Shown one piece after another: positions 1 through 8,557 of a DNA stretch of 64,000 nt. How positions within the stretch are numbered: position 1 is the stretch's first letter; every line of letters begins with the position of its first letter. The translations under genes and the position numbers were made by a program. This stretch comes from an uncultured Bacteroidota bacterium (lineage in GTDB: Bacteria > Bacteroidota > Bacteroidia > Bacteroidales > P3), in contig CADCEC010000011.1 in assembly GCA_902800395.1 (NCBI GenBank), positions 28,265-92,264 of the forward strand. Reading direction: 5' to 3'. The notes below the pieces were generated by a model that saw nothing but the letters and a program-made list of their open reading frames with translations, was not told where the DNA came from and searched no databases.

Positions 1-1
1 T

Positions 2-202
2 TATAGGTTATGGGTTATGGATGGCCGCATCGTGGTTGAAGGGGCGGAAGGTGCTACGGCCGCACTCTACACCGTCGACGGCCGCCAACTCTCGCAGTGG
101 AAAGTGAAAAGCGCAAAGTGGACAGCCAATGTCAGCAGCCTCCCCACTGGCGTCTACATCCTCAGTCTCGACGGCAACGGCCGGAAGATAGTCATTAGAT
201 AA
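2..202 (+). CDS. C-terminal end of a T9SS-exported protein (partial)
   Basis: The frame is open from the window edge and ends at TAA (200-202), so only the last 66 codons are present. The residues form a type A T9SS sorting domain: an ALYTVDGRQL strand, then LPTGVYILSL, ending in KIVIR. In this family the domain directs export across the outer membrane and is then removed or anchored. The first 20 bases are a GGTTATGG-type repeat, and the stretch at 98-122 (GTGGAAAGTGAAAAGCGC) is a heptamer-type repeat coding QWKVKSAKW. Both repeat types recur elsewhere in the window. The function of the missing passenger is unknown. Confidence 0.8.
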   Translation, partial: YRLWVMDGRIVVEGAEGATAALYTVDGRQLSQWKVKSAKWTANVSSLPTGVYILSLDGNGRKIVIR

Positions 203-221
203 ATGAAAAGATGCTTAAGGA

Positions 222-355
222 ACTCTGAAGAGATGCGTACGGAAGAGTGAAGAGTTCCGTACGGAAGAGCGCAGAGTTGCGTACGGAACTCCCAAGAGAT
301 GATAGTTATTCTCTGCAAAGATGATAGTTATTCTCTGCAGAGATGATAGAGGAAG
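222..355. repeat. Mixed short repeats after the first gene
   Basis: Three copies of a GCGTACGGAA/TTCCGTACGG motif alternate in orientation. They are followed by two tandem copies of a unit of about 21 bp (GATGATAGTTATTCTCTGCA) at about 299-342 and a third partial copy. No coding potential is seen in 203-406. Confidence 0.7.
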
Positions 356-406
356 AATAAAAAAACAGTTAAACACATTTTATAAACAATTAAAACCTCA
401 ACAACA

Positions 407-1228
407 ATGAAAAAAATGTTTATGGTGCTCGCCGCCACCGTCATCTGCGGCGCTTGCCTCTTCACCTCCTGCAAGAAGGACGAGGACAACACCAGCCTCA
501 ACCTAGAGGAAAAGATTATCGGGAAATGGATCACCGCCGAGAGCGACGGGGAGGCTCTGCCGACCAATATGAAAATCGTTTTCGACATCGTCTCCACCAC
601 CGAGGCCTATGTGAGTCTTTCCATTCAGGATAGAACGGCAGAAGACACCCCTTGGAGAGATCGGGAAGAGACCGATGTGGAAATAAATGGCAATGACGTG
701 ATCCTCTCCCATAGTCCTAAACCCGGCATGACTGTGATGGTTGCACTCCACATCGAGTCCATCACGGACGCGACCCTGATCGCCAAGCGCACCGTTACCA
801 TCCGGCAAGACGGCGGTTTGGTGAGATCCACAGAGAACAGGGTCCGCTACGAAAAGCTGAACGTGGACTACAGAAATGCCATCTGTGGCATGTGGGAAGG
901 CATGAGCACCGGCAGCGAGGGCTCGGAGTTCGACGACGGCGAAAACCACCGCTGGGAATACCTCCTGGACGGCACCTTCAACTACTTCCGCAAGGTCAAC
1001 GGCCAGTGGCAGATCAGCGACGACGACTATGCCGACTACTTCGTGGCAGGCACCCTGCTCTGCACCCGCTGGAAGAACGCCGGCGCCGGCAACGAGGAGC
1101 ACCGCGAGTGGTGGGAGATCGAGAGCATCGAGAACGGCGTGATGAAGTGGAAAGCCCTGCGCCAGCGCGAGGACGGCACCACCTACACCGCCACCTTCCA
1201 GATGGTCAAAGTGCCGGCGAACAAATAA
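407..1228 (+). CDS. Two-domain lipocalin-like lipoprotein
   Basis: 273 residues. A type II signal peptide ends in lipobox FTSC (Cys about 22) followed by KKDED. The mature part appears to hold two related halves of lipocalin-like type. One starts at IIGKWITAES and the other at ICGMWEGMSTG; the second has the usual WEYLLDGTFNYF and late YTATFQMVKV strands. That pattern is common in Bacteroidales lipoproteins of unknown function. ATG at 407 is chosen because it gives MKKMFMVLAAT directly before the hydrophobic core. It is the first of three small lipoprotein genes in a row, and no function can be assigned. Confidence 0.7.
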   Translation: MKKMFMVLAATVICGACLFTSCKKDEDNTSLNLEEKIIGKWITAESDGEALPTNMKIVFDIVSTTEAYVSLSIQDRTAEDTPWRDREETDVEINGNDVILSHSPKPGMTVMVALHIESITDATLIAKRTVTIRQDGGLVRSTENRVRYEKLNVDYRNAICGMWEGMSTGSEGSEFDDGENHRWEYLLDGTFNYFRKVNGQWQISDDDYADYFVAGTLLCTRWKNAGAGNEEHREWWEIESIENGVMKWKALRQREDGTTYTATFQMVKVPANK

Positions 1229-1288
1229 TAAAAATTGAACCCCTTTGCCGGCCGAGGGGAGACCCCTTGCCGGCAACTAAATGAAAAT

Positions 1289-1326
1289 TGAGGAGATAAG
1301 GAGACAGGAGAAAAGGAGATAAGACA
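1289..1326. repeat. GGAGATAAG-type tandem repeat
   Basis: GAGGAGATAAGGAGACAGGAGAAAAGG-type array between two lipoprotein genes. The same family appears at 11596-11632 (inside rnr), 33648-33700, 50577-50611 and 51087-51222. Confidence 0.75.
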
Positions 1327-1423
1327 AATGTAAAGTGTAGGGCGACGGCATCAGCGAAAGCCCCTACACCTATGAGCCTTAATAAGAAAAATGAAAACAA
1401 AAACATTTATAACACTCAACAAC

Positions 1424-1987
1424 ATGAAAAAAGTATTTTTAGCACTTGCGACTGTGGCGATGCTCTTTGTCGGCTGCAGCAAAGACGACAACAATGAAAC
1501 CAGCGGCGGCGGCAGCGGCGAGACCTTCGTGGCCGAGCGCGTAGAGATGACCTACAAGCTCACGCTCGACACCGCATCCATCGGCGCCCTGCGCGAGGGC
1601 TACGACCTCACCATCGACTACTACGATGCCGACGGCCAGATCAAGTCCTCCACGGAACTCACCCCCGACAACCTGACCTGGGAGAAGACCGTCACGGGCA
1701 CCACCTTCCCCGCCTGGTACGGCTTCCGCTACAGGCTGACCCCCAAGGCTGACCTCAGCGGCGTTGACGAGGGCGCCAAGTTCAACTTCGTCGGCACCTT
1801 CTCCATCAACGGCGCCTGCTACTCCACCACGGGCCGCAAGGTCAACCTCGTTGAGAACCGCAATATCCACAAGGGCGGCATCAAACCCCACAACGGCCAC
1901 GAATACAAGGAGGCCCAGCGCTACGAAGTGAAGAGCGACGGCACCTACGAGGGCACCATCTCGTGGGTGGACCAGGACGAGAGATAG
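1424..1987 (+). CDS. Small lipoprotein, duplicate copy 1
   Basis: 187 residues from ATG 1424. The first in-frame ATG is 1391, but 1424 gives MKKVFLALATVAML, nearly identical to the start of the next gene. Lipobox is FVGC followed by SKDDNN. The body (TYKLTLDTASIGALREGYDLTIDYYDADGQ) aligns along its length with the gene at 2220 (TYKLLVDTPDAAALRKAYDLYVDYYDREGN), including the later W..F-GFR-R--PKADLS-VD strand. The two are therefore tandem paralogues of a secreted beta-rich lipoprotein family that I cannot name. They are probably exposed on the cell surface or periplasmic. Confidence 0.75.
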   Translation: MKKVFLALATVAMLFVGCSKDDNNETSGGGSGETFVAERVEMTYKLTLDTASIGALREGYDLTIDYYDADGQIKSSTELTPDNLTWEKTVTGTTFPAWYGFRYRLTPKADLSGVDEGAKFNFVGTFSINGACYSTTGRKVNLVENRNIHKGGIKPHNGHEYKEAQRYEVKSDGTYEGTISWVDQDER

Positions 1988-2091
1988 GTGAAATGAGAAA
2001 TGAGAAATGAGAAATGAGAAAATATTAATAAAATGGAAGTTAAAGAAGTTAGAGAAGTTTTTCGCTAAATGAATTTGTTTTCAGCGGTGCT

Positions 2092-2160
2092 CAAAGCCTG
2101 CAAGCAGGCAGAAAGAAGTTAGAGCCAATAGCACATGCTGGAACATTTGGCTTTAACTTC
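2092..2160. other. Two adjacent hairpins between the duplicated lipoproteins
   Basis: GCCTGC-AA-GCAGGC lies at about 2093-2109. It is followed by a 14-bp stem (one wobble pair) formed by 2115-2128 (GAAGTTAGAGCCAA) and 2147-2160 (TTGGCTTTAACTTC) with an 18-nt loop. No T-run follows, so it is not a simple terminator. A GAAATGA-type tandem repeat lies at 1989-2020. Confidence 0.55.
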
Positions 2161-2219
2161 TAGCGCGCAGCGCGATAACTTCTTGAATTCTTTAACTCCC
2201 TCTAAAAAAATCAAACATC

Positions 2220-2759
2220 ATGAAAAAAGTTTTTTTAGCACTTGCGGCTGTGGCGATGCTTGCTGTGGGCTGCAACAAAGATGACGACAAAACGACGACG
2301 GACGACACCTTCACCGTCGCCAAGGTGAACTGCACTTATAAGCTCCTTGTGGACACTCCCGACGCTGCGGCGCTGCGCAAAGCCTACGACCTCTACGTCG
2401 ACTACTACGACAGAGAAGGCAATGTCCAGCAGACCCAGGAATTCGTCGCCGACGACTTCAACTGGCAGGTGAATGTCGAGCAGACCTCCTTCCCCTCGTG
2501 GTGCGGCTTCCGCTTCCGCTTCAGCCCCAAGGCCGACCTGAGCGATGTCGACTCGACGGCGTCGTTCTCCTTCACCGCCACCTACAGCGTCGAGGGCGTC
2601 TGCACCGGCACCAACGGCACCACCAAGATCTTCGGCTCCGAAGGCACCTTGGATAAAAGTGGCATCACCCCCTATGTCGATGCCTCCTTCGGCAAGAGCC
2701 TCCGCATCAGGATCAAGACCGACGGCACCGAAGATGGCTTCGAGCCCTGGGAGGAATAA
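2220..2759 (+). CDS. Small lipoprotein, duplicate copy 2
   Basis: 179 residues, paralogue of the gene at 1424. The start is fixed by MKKVFLALAAVAMLAVGC, where the Cys is the lipobox residue and is followed by NKDDDK. The shared body has TYKLLVD, ALRKAYDLYVDYYD, a W..GFRFRFSPKADLSDVD block and a GTNGTTKIFG strand. The C-terminus is acidic (DGFEPWEE). The signal-peptide DNA of the two copies is almost identical while the mature parts have diverged clearly. No function can be inferred beyond an envelope lipoprotein. A hairpin terminator follows. Confidence 0.75.
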   Translation: MKKVFLALAAVAMLAVGCNKDDDKTTTDDTFTVAKVNCTYKLLVDTPDAAALRKAYDLYVDYYDREGNVQQTQEFVADDFNWQVNVEQTSFPSWCGFRFRFSPKADLSDVDSTASFSFTATYSVEGVCTGTNGTTKIFGSEGTLDKSGITPYVDASFGKSLRIRIKTDGTEDGFEPWEE

Positions 2760-2790
2760 GGTGAAAGAAACCCAGAATCATTTGATTAAA

Positions 2791-2818
2791 AGAGACGGCC
2801 GTTTCGGCCGTCTCTTTC
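2791..2818 (+). terminator. Rho-independent-type hairpin after the lipoprotein genes
   Basis: Perfect 11-bp stem AGAGACGGCCG-TTT-CGGCCGTCTCT followed by TTCTTGTT. The T-tract is weak. Confidence 0.65.
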
Positions 2819-2900
2819 TTGTTCCCGTATAACTTACTTAATTGGACCAACATTAGTGTAGGACACTATATAGTAGCTCTTTTGTGCATTTGATACACAT

Positions 2901-2977
2901 TTGTTATTCGTTTGTTGTTCGATTAAAAAACGAACAACAAACGAACAACAGACGAACAACAGACGAACAACAAATGA
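2901..2977. repeat. Inverted decamer arrays (CGAACAACAA)
   Basis: Left arm 2901-2921 reads TTGTTATTCGTTTGTTGTTCG. After a 9-nt AT spacer, five direct copies of CGAACAACAA/CAGA follow (2931-2977), so the arms are reverse complements and can fold. It lies between convergent genes (2759 and 3083). Apart from this and the terminator, 2760-3082 holds nothing recognisable. Confidence 0.75.
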
Positions 2978-3082
2978 ATATATAAGCAAGTTAACATTAT
3001 CCAAACAGATTCTCCTTCCGCCATCACCTTCGCGTTGGCAAAGAAAATAAATTTGGTGGAACCGGGATTTTCAATCCTCAAC

Positions 3083-5455
3083 TCAGAACGTCAGCGTGGC
3101 GCCCAGGCAGACGAGGATGGGGAGCTGGTTGACGCGCTCGAAGGTGATGCGGTTGAAGTAGAAGATGTTCTCGCGGCTGTAGAGGTTGGTGGCCGAGAGG
3201 CTGAGCTCGAGGATGGAGCGGGTGCCCAGGGAGAATTTACGCTTCACGCCGACATCGAGACGGTGGTAGCTCGGCAGACGGCCTTTGTAGAGGTCGGCAT
3301 AGTGGATGCTGTATTCGCCATTTTCCTGCGTGTAGTCGGAGACGATGCTGCCACCGAAGAGCAGCTGGGAGAAGATGCCCTGGGTCTGAGTGAAGGGGTA
3401 TCCGCTACCGAAAGTCCAGCGGGCGCTGACCTCCCATTCGCGCCATTCGCCGAGGGCGTAGGTGGCGAGGATGTTGACGGTGTGGCGGCGGTCGTAGTGG
3501 GGGTTGTAGGTCTGAATCTCGTTGCTGCGCTCCACGAAGCCCAGAGAGTATGTGGCCCAGAGGTAGAGCCGCTCGAGGTCGGCACGCATGCTGAAGTCGA
3601 AGCCCGAGGCATAGCCCTCCTCGATGATGTAGTCCTTGCGGAGGTATTCGGGCTGTGCGTACTGGCCGCTGTTATAGACGGGGTCGTTGTCGTCGTAGAT
3701 TTTGTTTCGGTTGGCGTTGAGGAGCTGGTCGAAGTGCTTGTAGTAGAACTCGGCATTCAGCGTGATATGTTCCGTAAGGTCGTATTCCACGCCGAAGACG
3801 GCATGTTTGGCCTGCTGCACGCAGGTGGTGATGTCGTTGCCGCGGAAGGTCGAGGGCACGTTGAGGTCGGCGGAGCCTGTGAGGAAGCCGTTGAAGAGGT
3901 TGACGATGTCGTTGTCGGAGCGCGCGTCGAGGAATATCTGGCTGTAGAAGCCGCCGGCGAATTTGAAGCGCAGGTTGTCCATGGCGTTGTATTTCACCGC
4001 CAGGCGAGGTTCGAGATGGAAGCTGCCGAGGGTGGCGTAGGAGATGAGGCGGAGGCCCGGGTCGATGAGCCACTTGCCGGCGTTCCACTTGTAAGTGGCG
4101 AAGAGGGAGAGGGAGGTGGAGGGCTCGCGCTGCGAGATACGTTTGTTGTAACTGTTGACGAACTGGTAGTCGGTGCTGTAGCCCTCGATGCTGAGGCCGT
4201 ACTTTATCTTGTTCTGGCCAATGAAGTTGGTAATCTGCATCTGGGCGTTGAAGCCGCCTATCTCGCTGTATTTTTTGTCGTTGCTGCCGTCGTCGAGGGA
4301 GATGTTGTACTTCGAGTAGGCCACGCTGCCGTCGAGGATGGCGGAGGCGCCGGTGACGAGCATGAAGTTGGTCCCCGCGCCGTAGTTCTGCCAGTGGTAG
4401 TCGGCGATGGCCTGGTAGTGGTTGACTTTGTCGTCGAAGCGGAAGCCGAAGAGGTTGAGCTTGCTGCCGGTGCCGGAGTTGATGGAGAGCTTGCCGTAGA
4501 GGTCGAGGAAGTCAAAGGGCAGGCCGCCGTCGACGTAGGGGTAGAACCACTCGGAGGTAGTGGAGAGGTAGGAGTTCTTGGCGGTGAGGAGGTAGGAGAT
4601 GGTGGACTTGGAGGTTTCGCTCTCGCGTTTCAGGGGACCTTCGAGGATGAGGCTTGCGCCGAAGGTGTTGATGCCTATCTTGCCGCTGTGGTGGCGCTTG
4701 TTGCCGTCGCGGGTGGTGATGTCCATCACCGACGACAGGCGTCCGCCGTATTCGGCACCGAAACCGCCGGTGTAGATGTCGGCATTGAGGATGACGTCGG
4801 TCTCGAAGATGGAGTAGAGGCCTATGGAGTGGAAGGGGTTGTAGACGATCATGCCGTCGAGGAGGCAGAGGTTCTGTATCATGGAGCCGCCGCGGATGTA
4901 GAGCTGGCCGCCCTGGTCGCCGGTGGAGCTGACGCCCGGCAGCACCTGCATGTACTGCGCGATGTCGGCGGTGCCGCCGATGGAGGGCATCTGCTGTATC
5001 TGTGCCGCACGGATCTTCTCCACGGAGACCTGCGTCTGCATCTTGCGCTCTTCGATGCGGTTATCGGTGATTTCTACGGCTTTGAGGGTCTGCGCCGTGG
5101 GCTTGAGGTGGATGGTGAGGGTGACGGTCTTGTTCTTCTTCAGGGTCAGTTGCTCGGTGTATTCCTCATAGCCTACATACTTCACTTTCAGTGTGTAGCT
5201 TCCTTCCGGCACCTTGTTGATGAGGAAGAAGCCGTTGATGTCGGTAGCGCAACCGTGGGTGGTTTGTTTCTCTACATTCGCTCCCGAGGGGTCGCGTTCG
5301 TAGAGAACCACGTTCGCGAACGGTACAGCCTCACCATTCTTCTCATCGAACAGCACACCCTTCACGGTACACTGCGCTGATGCAGAAATGAAGAATGAAG
5401 AATGAAGAATGAAGAATAAGCTTGCGCAGAAGAATATTTTCAGATGTTTTATCAT
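3083..5455 (-). CDS. TonB-dependent receptor with carboxypeptidase-regulatory-like N-terminus
   Basis: 790 residues. Signal peptide 1-28 ends SASAQ; its FFILHSSFFIS part is encoded by a GAAGAATGAAGAATGAAG repeat (about 5391-5420). Residues 29-112 are a CarboxypepD_reg-like domain (GVLFDEKNGEAVPFANVVLY, GFFLINKVPEGSYTLKVKYVGY). The plug follows (ADIAQYMQVLPGVSSTGDQGGQLYIRGG, then GFGAEYGGRLSSVMDI) and a long outer-membrane barrel ends in an aromatic residue (GATLTF). Members import nutrients using TonB energy, but no SusD-like partner is adjacent, so the substrate is unknown. The gene precedes holA's 3' end on the same strand by context only. Confidence 0.88.
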   Translation of the reverse strand: MIKHLKIFFCASLFFILHSSFFISASAQCTVKGVLFDEKNGEAVPFANVVLYERDPSGANVEKQTTHGCATDINGFFLINKVPEGSYTLKVKYVGYEEYTEQLTLKKNKTVTLTIHLKPTAQTLKAVEITDNRIEERKMQTQVSVEKIRAAQIQQMPSIGGTADIAQYMQVLPGVSSTGDQGGQLYIRGGSMIQNLCLLDGMIVYNPFHSIGLYSIFETDVILNADIYTGGFGAEYGGRLSSVMDITTRDGNKRHHSGKIGINTFGASLILEGPLKRESETSKSTISYLLTAKNSYLSTTSEWFYPYVDGGLPFDFLDLYGKLSINSGTGSKLNLFGFRFDDKVNHYQAIADYHWQNYGAGTNFMLVTGASAILDGSVAYSKYNISLDDGSNDKKYSEIGGFNAQMQITNFIGQNKIKYGLSIEGYSTDYQFVNSYNKRISQREPSTSLSLFATYKWNAGKWLIDPGLRLISYATLGSFHLEPRLAVKYNAMDNLRFKFAGGFYSQIFLDARSDNDIVNLFNGFLTGSADLNVPSTFRGNDITTCVQQAKHAVFGVEYDLTEHITLNAEFYYKHFDQLLNANRNKIYDDNDPVYNSGQYAQPEYLRKDYIIEEGYASGFDFSMRADLERLYLWATYSLGFVERSNEIQTYNPHYDRRHTVNILATYALGEWREWEVSARWTFGSGYPFTQTQGIFSQLLFGGSIVSDYTQENGEYSIHYADLYKGRLPSYHRLDVGVKRKFSLGTRSILELSLSATNLYSRENIFYFNRITFERVNQLPILVCLGATLTF

Positions 5456-5503
5456 TTGTCTTTAACTTCTTTAACTCCTTTTAAATTCTTTAACTCCCTA
5501 AGG

Positions 5504-6511
5504 TTAGTGTATTACTTTAAAAATCAATTCCTTTAGCAGTTCGCCGTCGGTGACGGAGCCGCTGTTGCGGACGCCTTTGCTGCGGAGGTCGGTCTCGTAG
5601 AGGTAGCCGATGCAAGTGGCCAGTTTGCCGAGCTTGTAGTTGCTGGCCGCCACCGCGTAGTCCTGCACGAAGGAGGGCGCACACCCCAGCACCTTCGCCG
5701 CATCGCTCTTGTTCTCCAGCTGATGATAGAACATGATTTTAAGGAAATAGCCGTAGAGGATGGGCAGGATGAGCTGGATGGGGTTCTTTTTGGGGTTGGC
5801 GGCGAAGTAGTTGACGATGCGGTTGCACATCACCGGGTCGCGGCGTCCGATGGCTTTCTGCAGCTCGAAGACATTGTAGTCCTTGCTGATGCCTATCTGC
5901 TCCTCAATGAGCTGCTCGGTGATAGTCTCACCAGATTGGAGTAGAGGATATAGTTTAGAGAGCTCGTTGGCGATCTTGCCGAGGTCGGCACCCAGCGACT
6001 CGCTGATGAGGTAGGTGGCCTTTTCAGAGATGGTGAAGCCATGTGCCTTCACTTGGTCAGCAATCCAGCGCGGCACCTGGTTGTCCCACACTTTGGGAGA
6101 CTCGTAGACGCAGCCTTTCTTGTCGATGGCCTTGTAGGCGGCGGTGCGTTTGTCGAGTTTCTTGTGGCGGTAGCAGAAGACGATGACGCCCTTCTCGGAA
6201 GGGTGGTCGAGGTAGGTGGCCAGCTGTTCCCACTGCTTGGTGTCGATGTCCTGTGCCTCCTTGACGATGACGAGATGCACGGGCGACATCATGGGGTAGC
6301 GTTTGGCGTCGCTGATGACGGCAGCCATGGAGGTGTCGCGTCCGTAGACCACCGTCTGGTCGAAGTCGCGCATCGACTCGTCAACGACGTGGTTCTCGAA
6401 GAAGTCGGAGACCACATCAATATAGTAGTTCTCCTCGCCGGTGAGGAGGTAAACGGGCTTGAAGATGCCCGCCTGTAAATCCGCAATCAGTTGTTTGTCA
6501 GTTATTGCCAT
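5504..6511 (-). CDS. holA: DNA polymerase III subunit delta
   Basis: 335 residues, usual for HolA. The N-terminal YLLTGEENYYIDVVSDFF is the family's P-loop-like start. The middle helical region has RWIADQVKAHGFTISEKA and LGADLGKIANELSKL. The C-terminal collar region includes FELQKAIGRRDP. In the clamp-loader complex delta opens the sliding clamp. The promoter at 6538-6545 sits over a 19-bp palindrome just upstream, so it probably begins its own transcript. Confidence 0.88.
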   Translation of the reverse strand: MAITDKQLIADLQAGIFKPVYLLTGEENYYIDVVSDFFENHVVDESMRDFDQTVVYGRDTSMAAVISDAKRYPMMSPVHLVIVKEAQDIDTKQWEQLATYLDHPSEKGVIVFCYRHKKLDKRTAAYKAIDKKGCVYESPKVWDNQVPRWIADQVKAHGFTISEKATYLISESLGADLGKIANELSKLYPLLQSGETITEQLIEEQIGISKDYNVFELQKAIGRRDPVMCNRIVNYFAANPKKNPIQLILPILYGYFLKIMFYHQLENKSDAAKVLGCAPSFVQDYAVAASNYKLGKLATCIGYLYETDLRSKGVRNSGSVTDGELLKELIFKVIH

Positions 6512-6521
6512 CGCGACAGGG

Positions 6522-6545
6522 TTGCTGTTTTAAACAGCAAAGATA
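6522..6545 (-). promoter_or_regulatory. holA promoter with overlapping 19-bp palindrome
   Basis: On the minus strand TATCTTTG (6545-6538) matches TAnnTTTG. The perfect palindrome TTGCTGTTTTAAACAGCAA (6522-6540) covers the predicted start site, as an operator would. Confidence 0.55.
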
Positions 6546-6547
6546 CG

Positions 6548-6600
6548 AAAAAAGTGAAAAATGAAAAGGAAAAGTGAAAAATGAAACGCGAAAGGCGAAA
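6548..6600. repeat. GTGAAAAATGAAAA-type repeat
   Basis: Degenerate array of GTGAAAAATGAAAAGG units in the divergent spacer between holA and the acyl-CoA ligase gene. Confidence 0.6.
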
Positions 6601-6648
6601 AGTGAATAGGTTGAAAGTGTGGAGAGAAACGTTAAAAAATGAATTTTT

Positions 6649-6680
6649 TTTGGTCAGTTTGAAAAATATGTGTAATTTTG
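6649..6680 (+). promoter_or_regulatory. Bacteroidetes-type promoter of the acyl-CoA ligase
   Basis: TTTG (6649-6652), 20-bp spacer, then TAATTTTG (6673-6680). The start codon lies 29 nt downstream. Confidence 0.7.
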
Positions 6681-6708
6681 CAAAATTAACTTAAAATAAC
6701 ATTTAACC

Positions 6709-8493
6709 ATGCAAGAGCCTACACGACTGTTTGACCTGCTTCAGTGGAGGAAGGAACTGCACCCGGAGCGTCCGGTGTTCAAATTCAAGGAAAACGGCGA
6801 ATGGAAAGAGCATTTTATAGATGAATATATAGAGAAATGTGATCTTATCAGCTATGCCCTGATGCACCTCGGCGTGAAAAAGGGCGAGAATATCGGCCTT
6901 ATCAGTGCCGGCCGTCCGGAGTGGAACTATGTGGACTTCGGTGTGCAGCAGACGGGTGCTGTGCTGCTGCCCATCTATCCCACCATCAGCGAGGAGGACT
7001 ACCACTATATTTTGAACGATGCCCATGTGCGCCTGCTGGTGGTGGAGAACGCCACATTGTATAAGAAAATCAGCAACATCCGCGAGAAGCTTCCTCATCT
7101 GGAGAATTTATGCACCATTGTACCGGTGGAGGGAGTGAAGTCGATGAATGACATTTATGAGCTGGGTCGCCGCTATGTGGCGGAGCACCCCGACGCCCCG
7201 CAGCGGTTGCAGGAGATGAAGGACTCGCTGACCATCGACGATGTCTGCACGATGATTTATACCAGCGGCACCACCGGCGTTCCCAAGGGGGCTATGCTGA
7301 CGCACAGAGGACTGATTATGAACGTGCAGGAAATCAAGGAAAGTCCCGGAAAGAGCTGGACGAAGGCCCTCTCGTGGCTGCCCATGTGCCACATCTATGA
7401 GCGCATGATGGGCTACCTCTACCAGTGGCTCTGCTTCACCATTGCCTATGCCGAGAGCATCGCCAAGGTGGGTGATAACTGCAAGGAAATCAGCCCCAAT
7501 ATGATGGCCTGTGTGCCGCGCTTCATCGAGAAGGTCTACGACAAAATCTTCCGCAAGGGCGAGAAGTTGACGGGCATGAAGAAGAAGATCTTCGACTGGG
7601 CCATCAATCTGGCTTTCGAATACGACCTCGACGAGAGCAAGCTCTCGGCTTGGTACAAACTGCAGAAGAAGTTGGCCGACAAGCTGGTGTACAAGGAGAT
7701 ACGCGAGAGCATGGGTGGCGAGCTCTATATGCTCGTGAGTGGCGGCGCCACCATCCAGCCGCGCCTGACGCGCTTCTTCTCTTGTGTGGGCCTAGACCTC
7801 TACGAGGGCTACGGCCTCACGGAGTGCTCGCCGCTCATCGCCGTGACCAATTCGAACAAGAAGGGCCGCAAGATTGGCTCCGTGGGATTCGCCATGCGGG
7901 CCATCGAGGTGCGCATCGACAAGGATACCAACGAGATTCAGTGCCGCGGAGGCAACGTAATGAAAGGCTACTACAACCAACCAGAGCTCACAGCCGAAGC
8001 CATCGACAAGGAGGGCTGGTTCCACACCGGCGACACCGGCTATTTCGACCCCGACGGCTACCTCTTCATCACGGGCCGCACCAAGAGCATGTTCAAGACC
8101 TCCATGGGCAAATACATCAATCCCGAAGTCATCGAGGAGAAGATGAAGCAGTCGCCCTTCGTGCTCGACATGATGGTGGTGGGTGCCGACCAGAAGTTCG
8201 CTGCCGCCGTCATCGCACCCGACTTCGACATGTTGAAAGACTGGTGCAGGCGTCACGGCGTGAAGGCCGAGACCAAGGAGGAGATGATTGCCGACAAGAC
8301 CGTCATCGGCCGTTACCAGAAGGTGATGGATAAATACAACGTCGAGTTGGGTGTCACCGAGCAAGTGAAGAAGTTCGTGCTCGTGGCCGATACCTGGAGT
8401 GAGGCCAACAAGTTCCTCACGCCCACGCAGAAGCTTATCCGCCGCAACGTCGCTGCTGCCTACCAGGAGCAGATCGACGCGCTGTTCAAGTAA
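6709..8493 (+). CDS. Long-chain fatty acid-CoA ligase (AMP-forming), copy 1
   Basis: 594 residues. Adenylate-forming family motifs are in order: YTSGTTGVPKGAMLTHRGL (about 184-202, phosphate-binding loop), SWLPMCHIYERM, GYGLTECSPLIAV (about 366) and TGDTGYFDPDGYLFITGR (about 441). A lysine-bearing C-terminal hinge follows. It would activate fatty acids to acyl-CoA through acyl-AMP. It is monocistronic: its own promoter lies upstream and a terminator at 8562-8590. A second member of the family lies at 36179-38041. Chain-length preference cannot be read from the sequence. Confidence 0.88.
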   Translation: MQEPTRLFDLLQWRKELHPERPVFKFKENGEWKEHFIDEYIEKCDLISYALMHLGVKKGENIGLISAGRPEWNYVDFGVQQTGAVLLPIYPTISEEDYHYILNDAHVRLLVVENATLYKKISNIREKLPHLENLCTIVPVEGVKSMNDIYELGRRYVAEHPDAPQRLQEMKDSLTIDDVCTMIYTSGTTGVPKGAMLTHRGLIMNVQEIKESPGKSWTKALSWLPMCHIYERMMGYLYQWLCFTIAYAESIAKVGDNCKEISPNMMACVPRFIEKVYDKIFRKGEKLTGMKKKIFDWAINLAFEYDLDESKLSAWYKLQKKLADKLVYKEIRESMGGELYMLVSGGATIQPRLTRFFSCVGLDLYEGYGLTECSPLIAVTNSNKKGRKIGSVGFAMRAIEVRIDKDTNEIQCRGGNVMKGYYNQPELTAEAIDKEGWFHTGDTGYFDPDGYLFITGRTKSMFKTSMGKYINPEVIEEKMKQSPFVLDMMVVGADQKFAAAVIAPDFDMLKDWCRRHGVKAETKEEMIADKTVIGRYQKVMDKYNVELGVTEQVKKFVLVADTWSEANKFLTPTQKLIRRNVAAAYQEQIDALFK

Positions 8494-8557
8494 ACGGCGA
8501 AACTGCTTATCTGTCGGCGTTTTTTTTTCGTCGGCGAATTGTGCGAATTAAGCGAAT

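Noticed and set aside
3035-5380. A 781-codon open frame on the plus strand opposite the TonB receptor
   Set aside because: Valine/glutamate-rich shadow of the GC-rich receptor gene. It has no domain pattern, while the minus frame has clear signal, plug and barrel motifs.
8497-8530. Terminator at the T8 run right after the acyl-CoA ligase stop
   Set aside because: No complementary stem precedes the T-run. The real hairpin is at 8562-8590.
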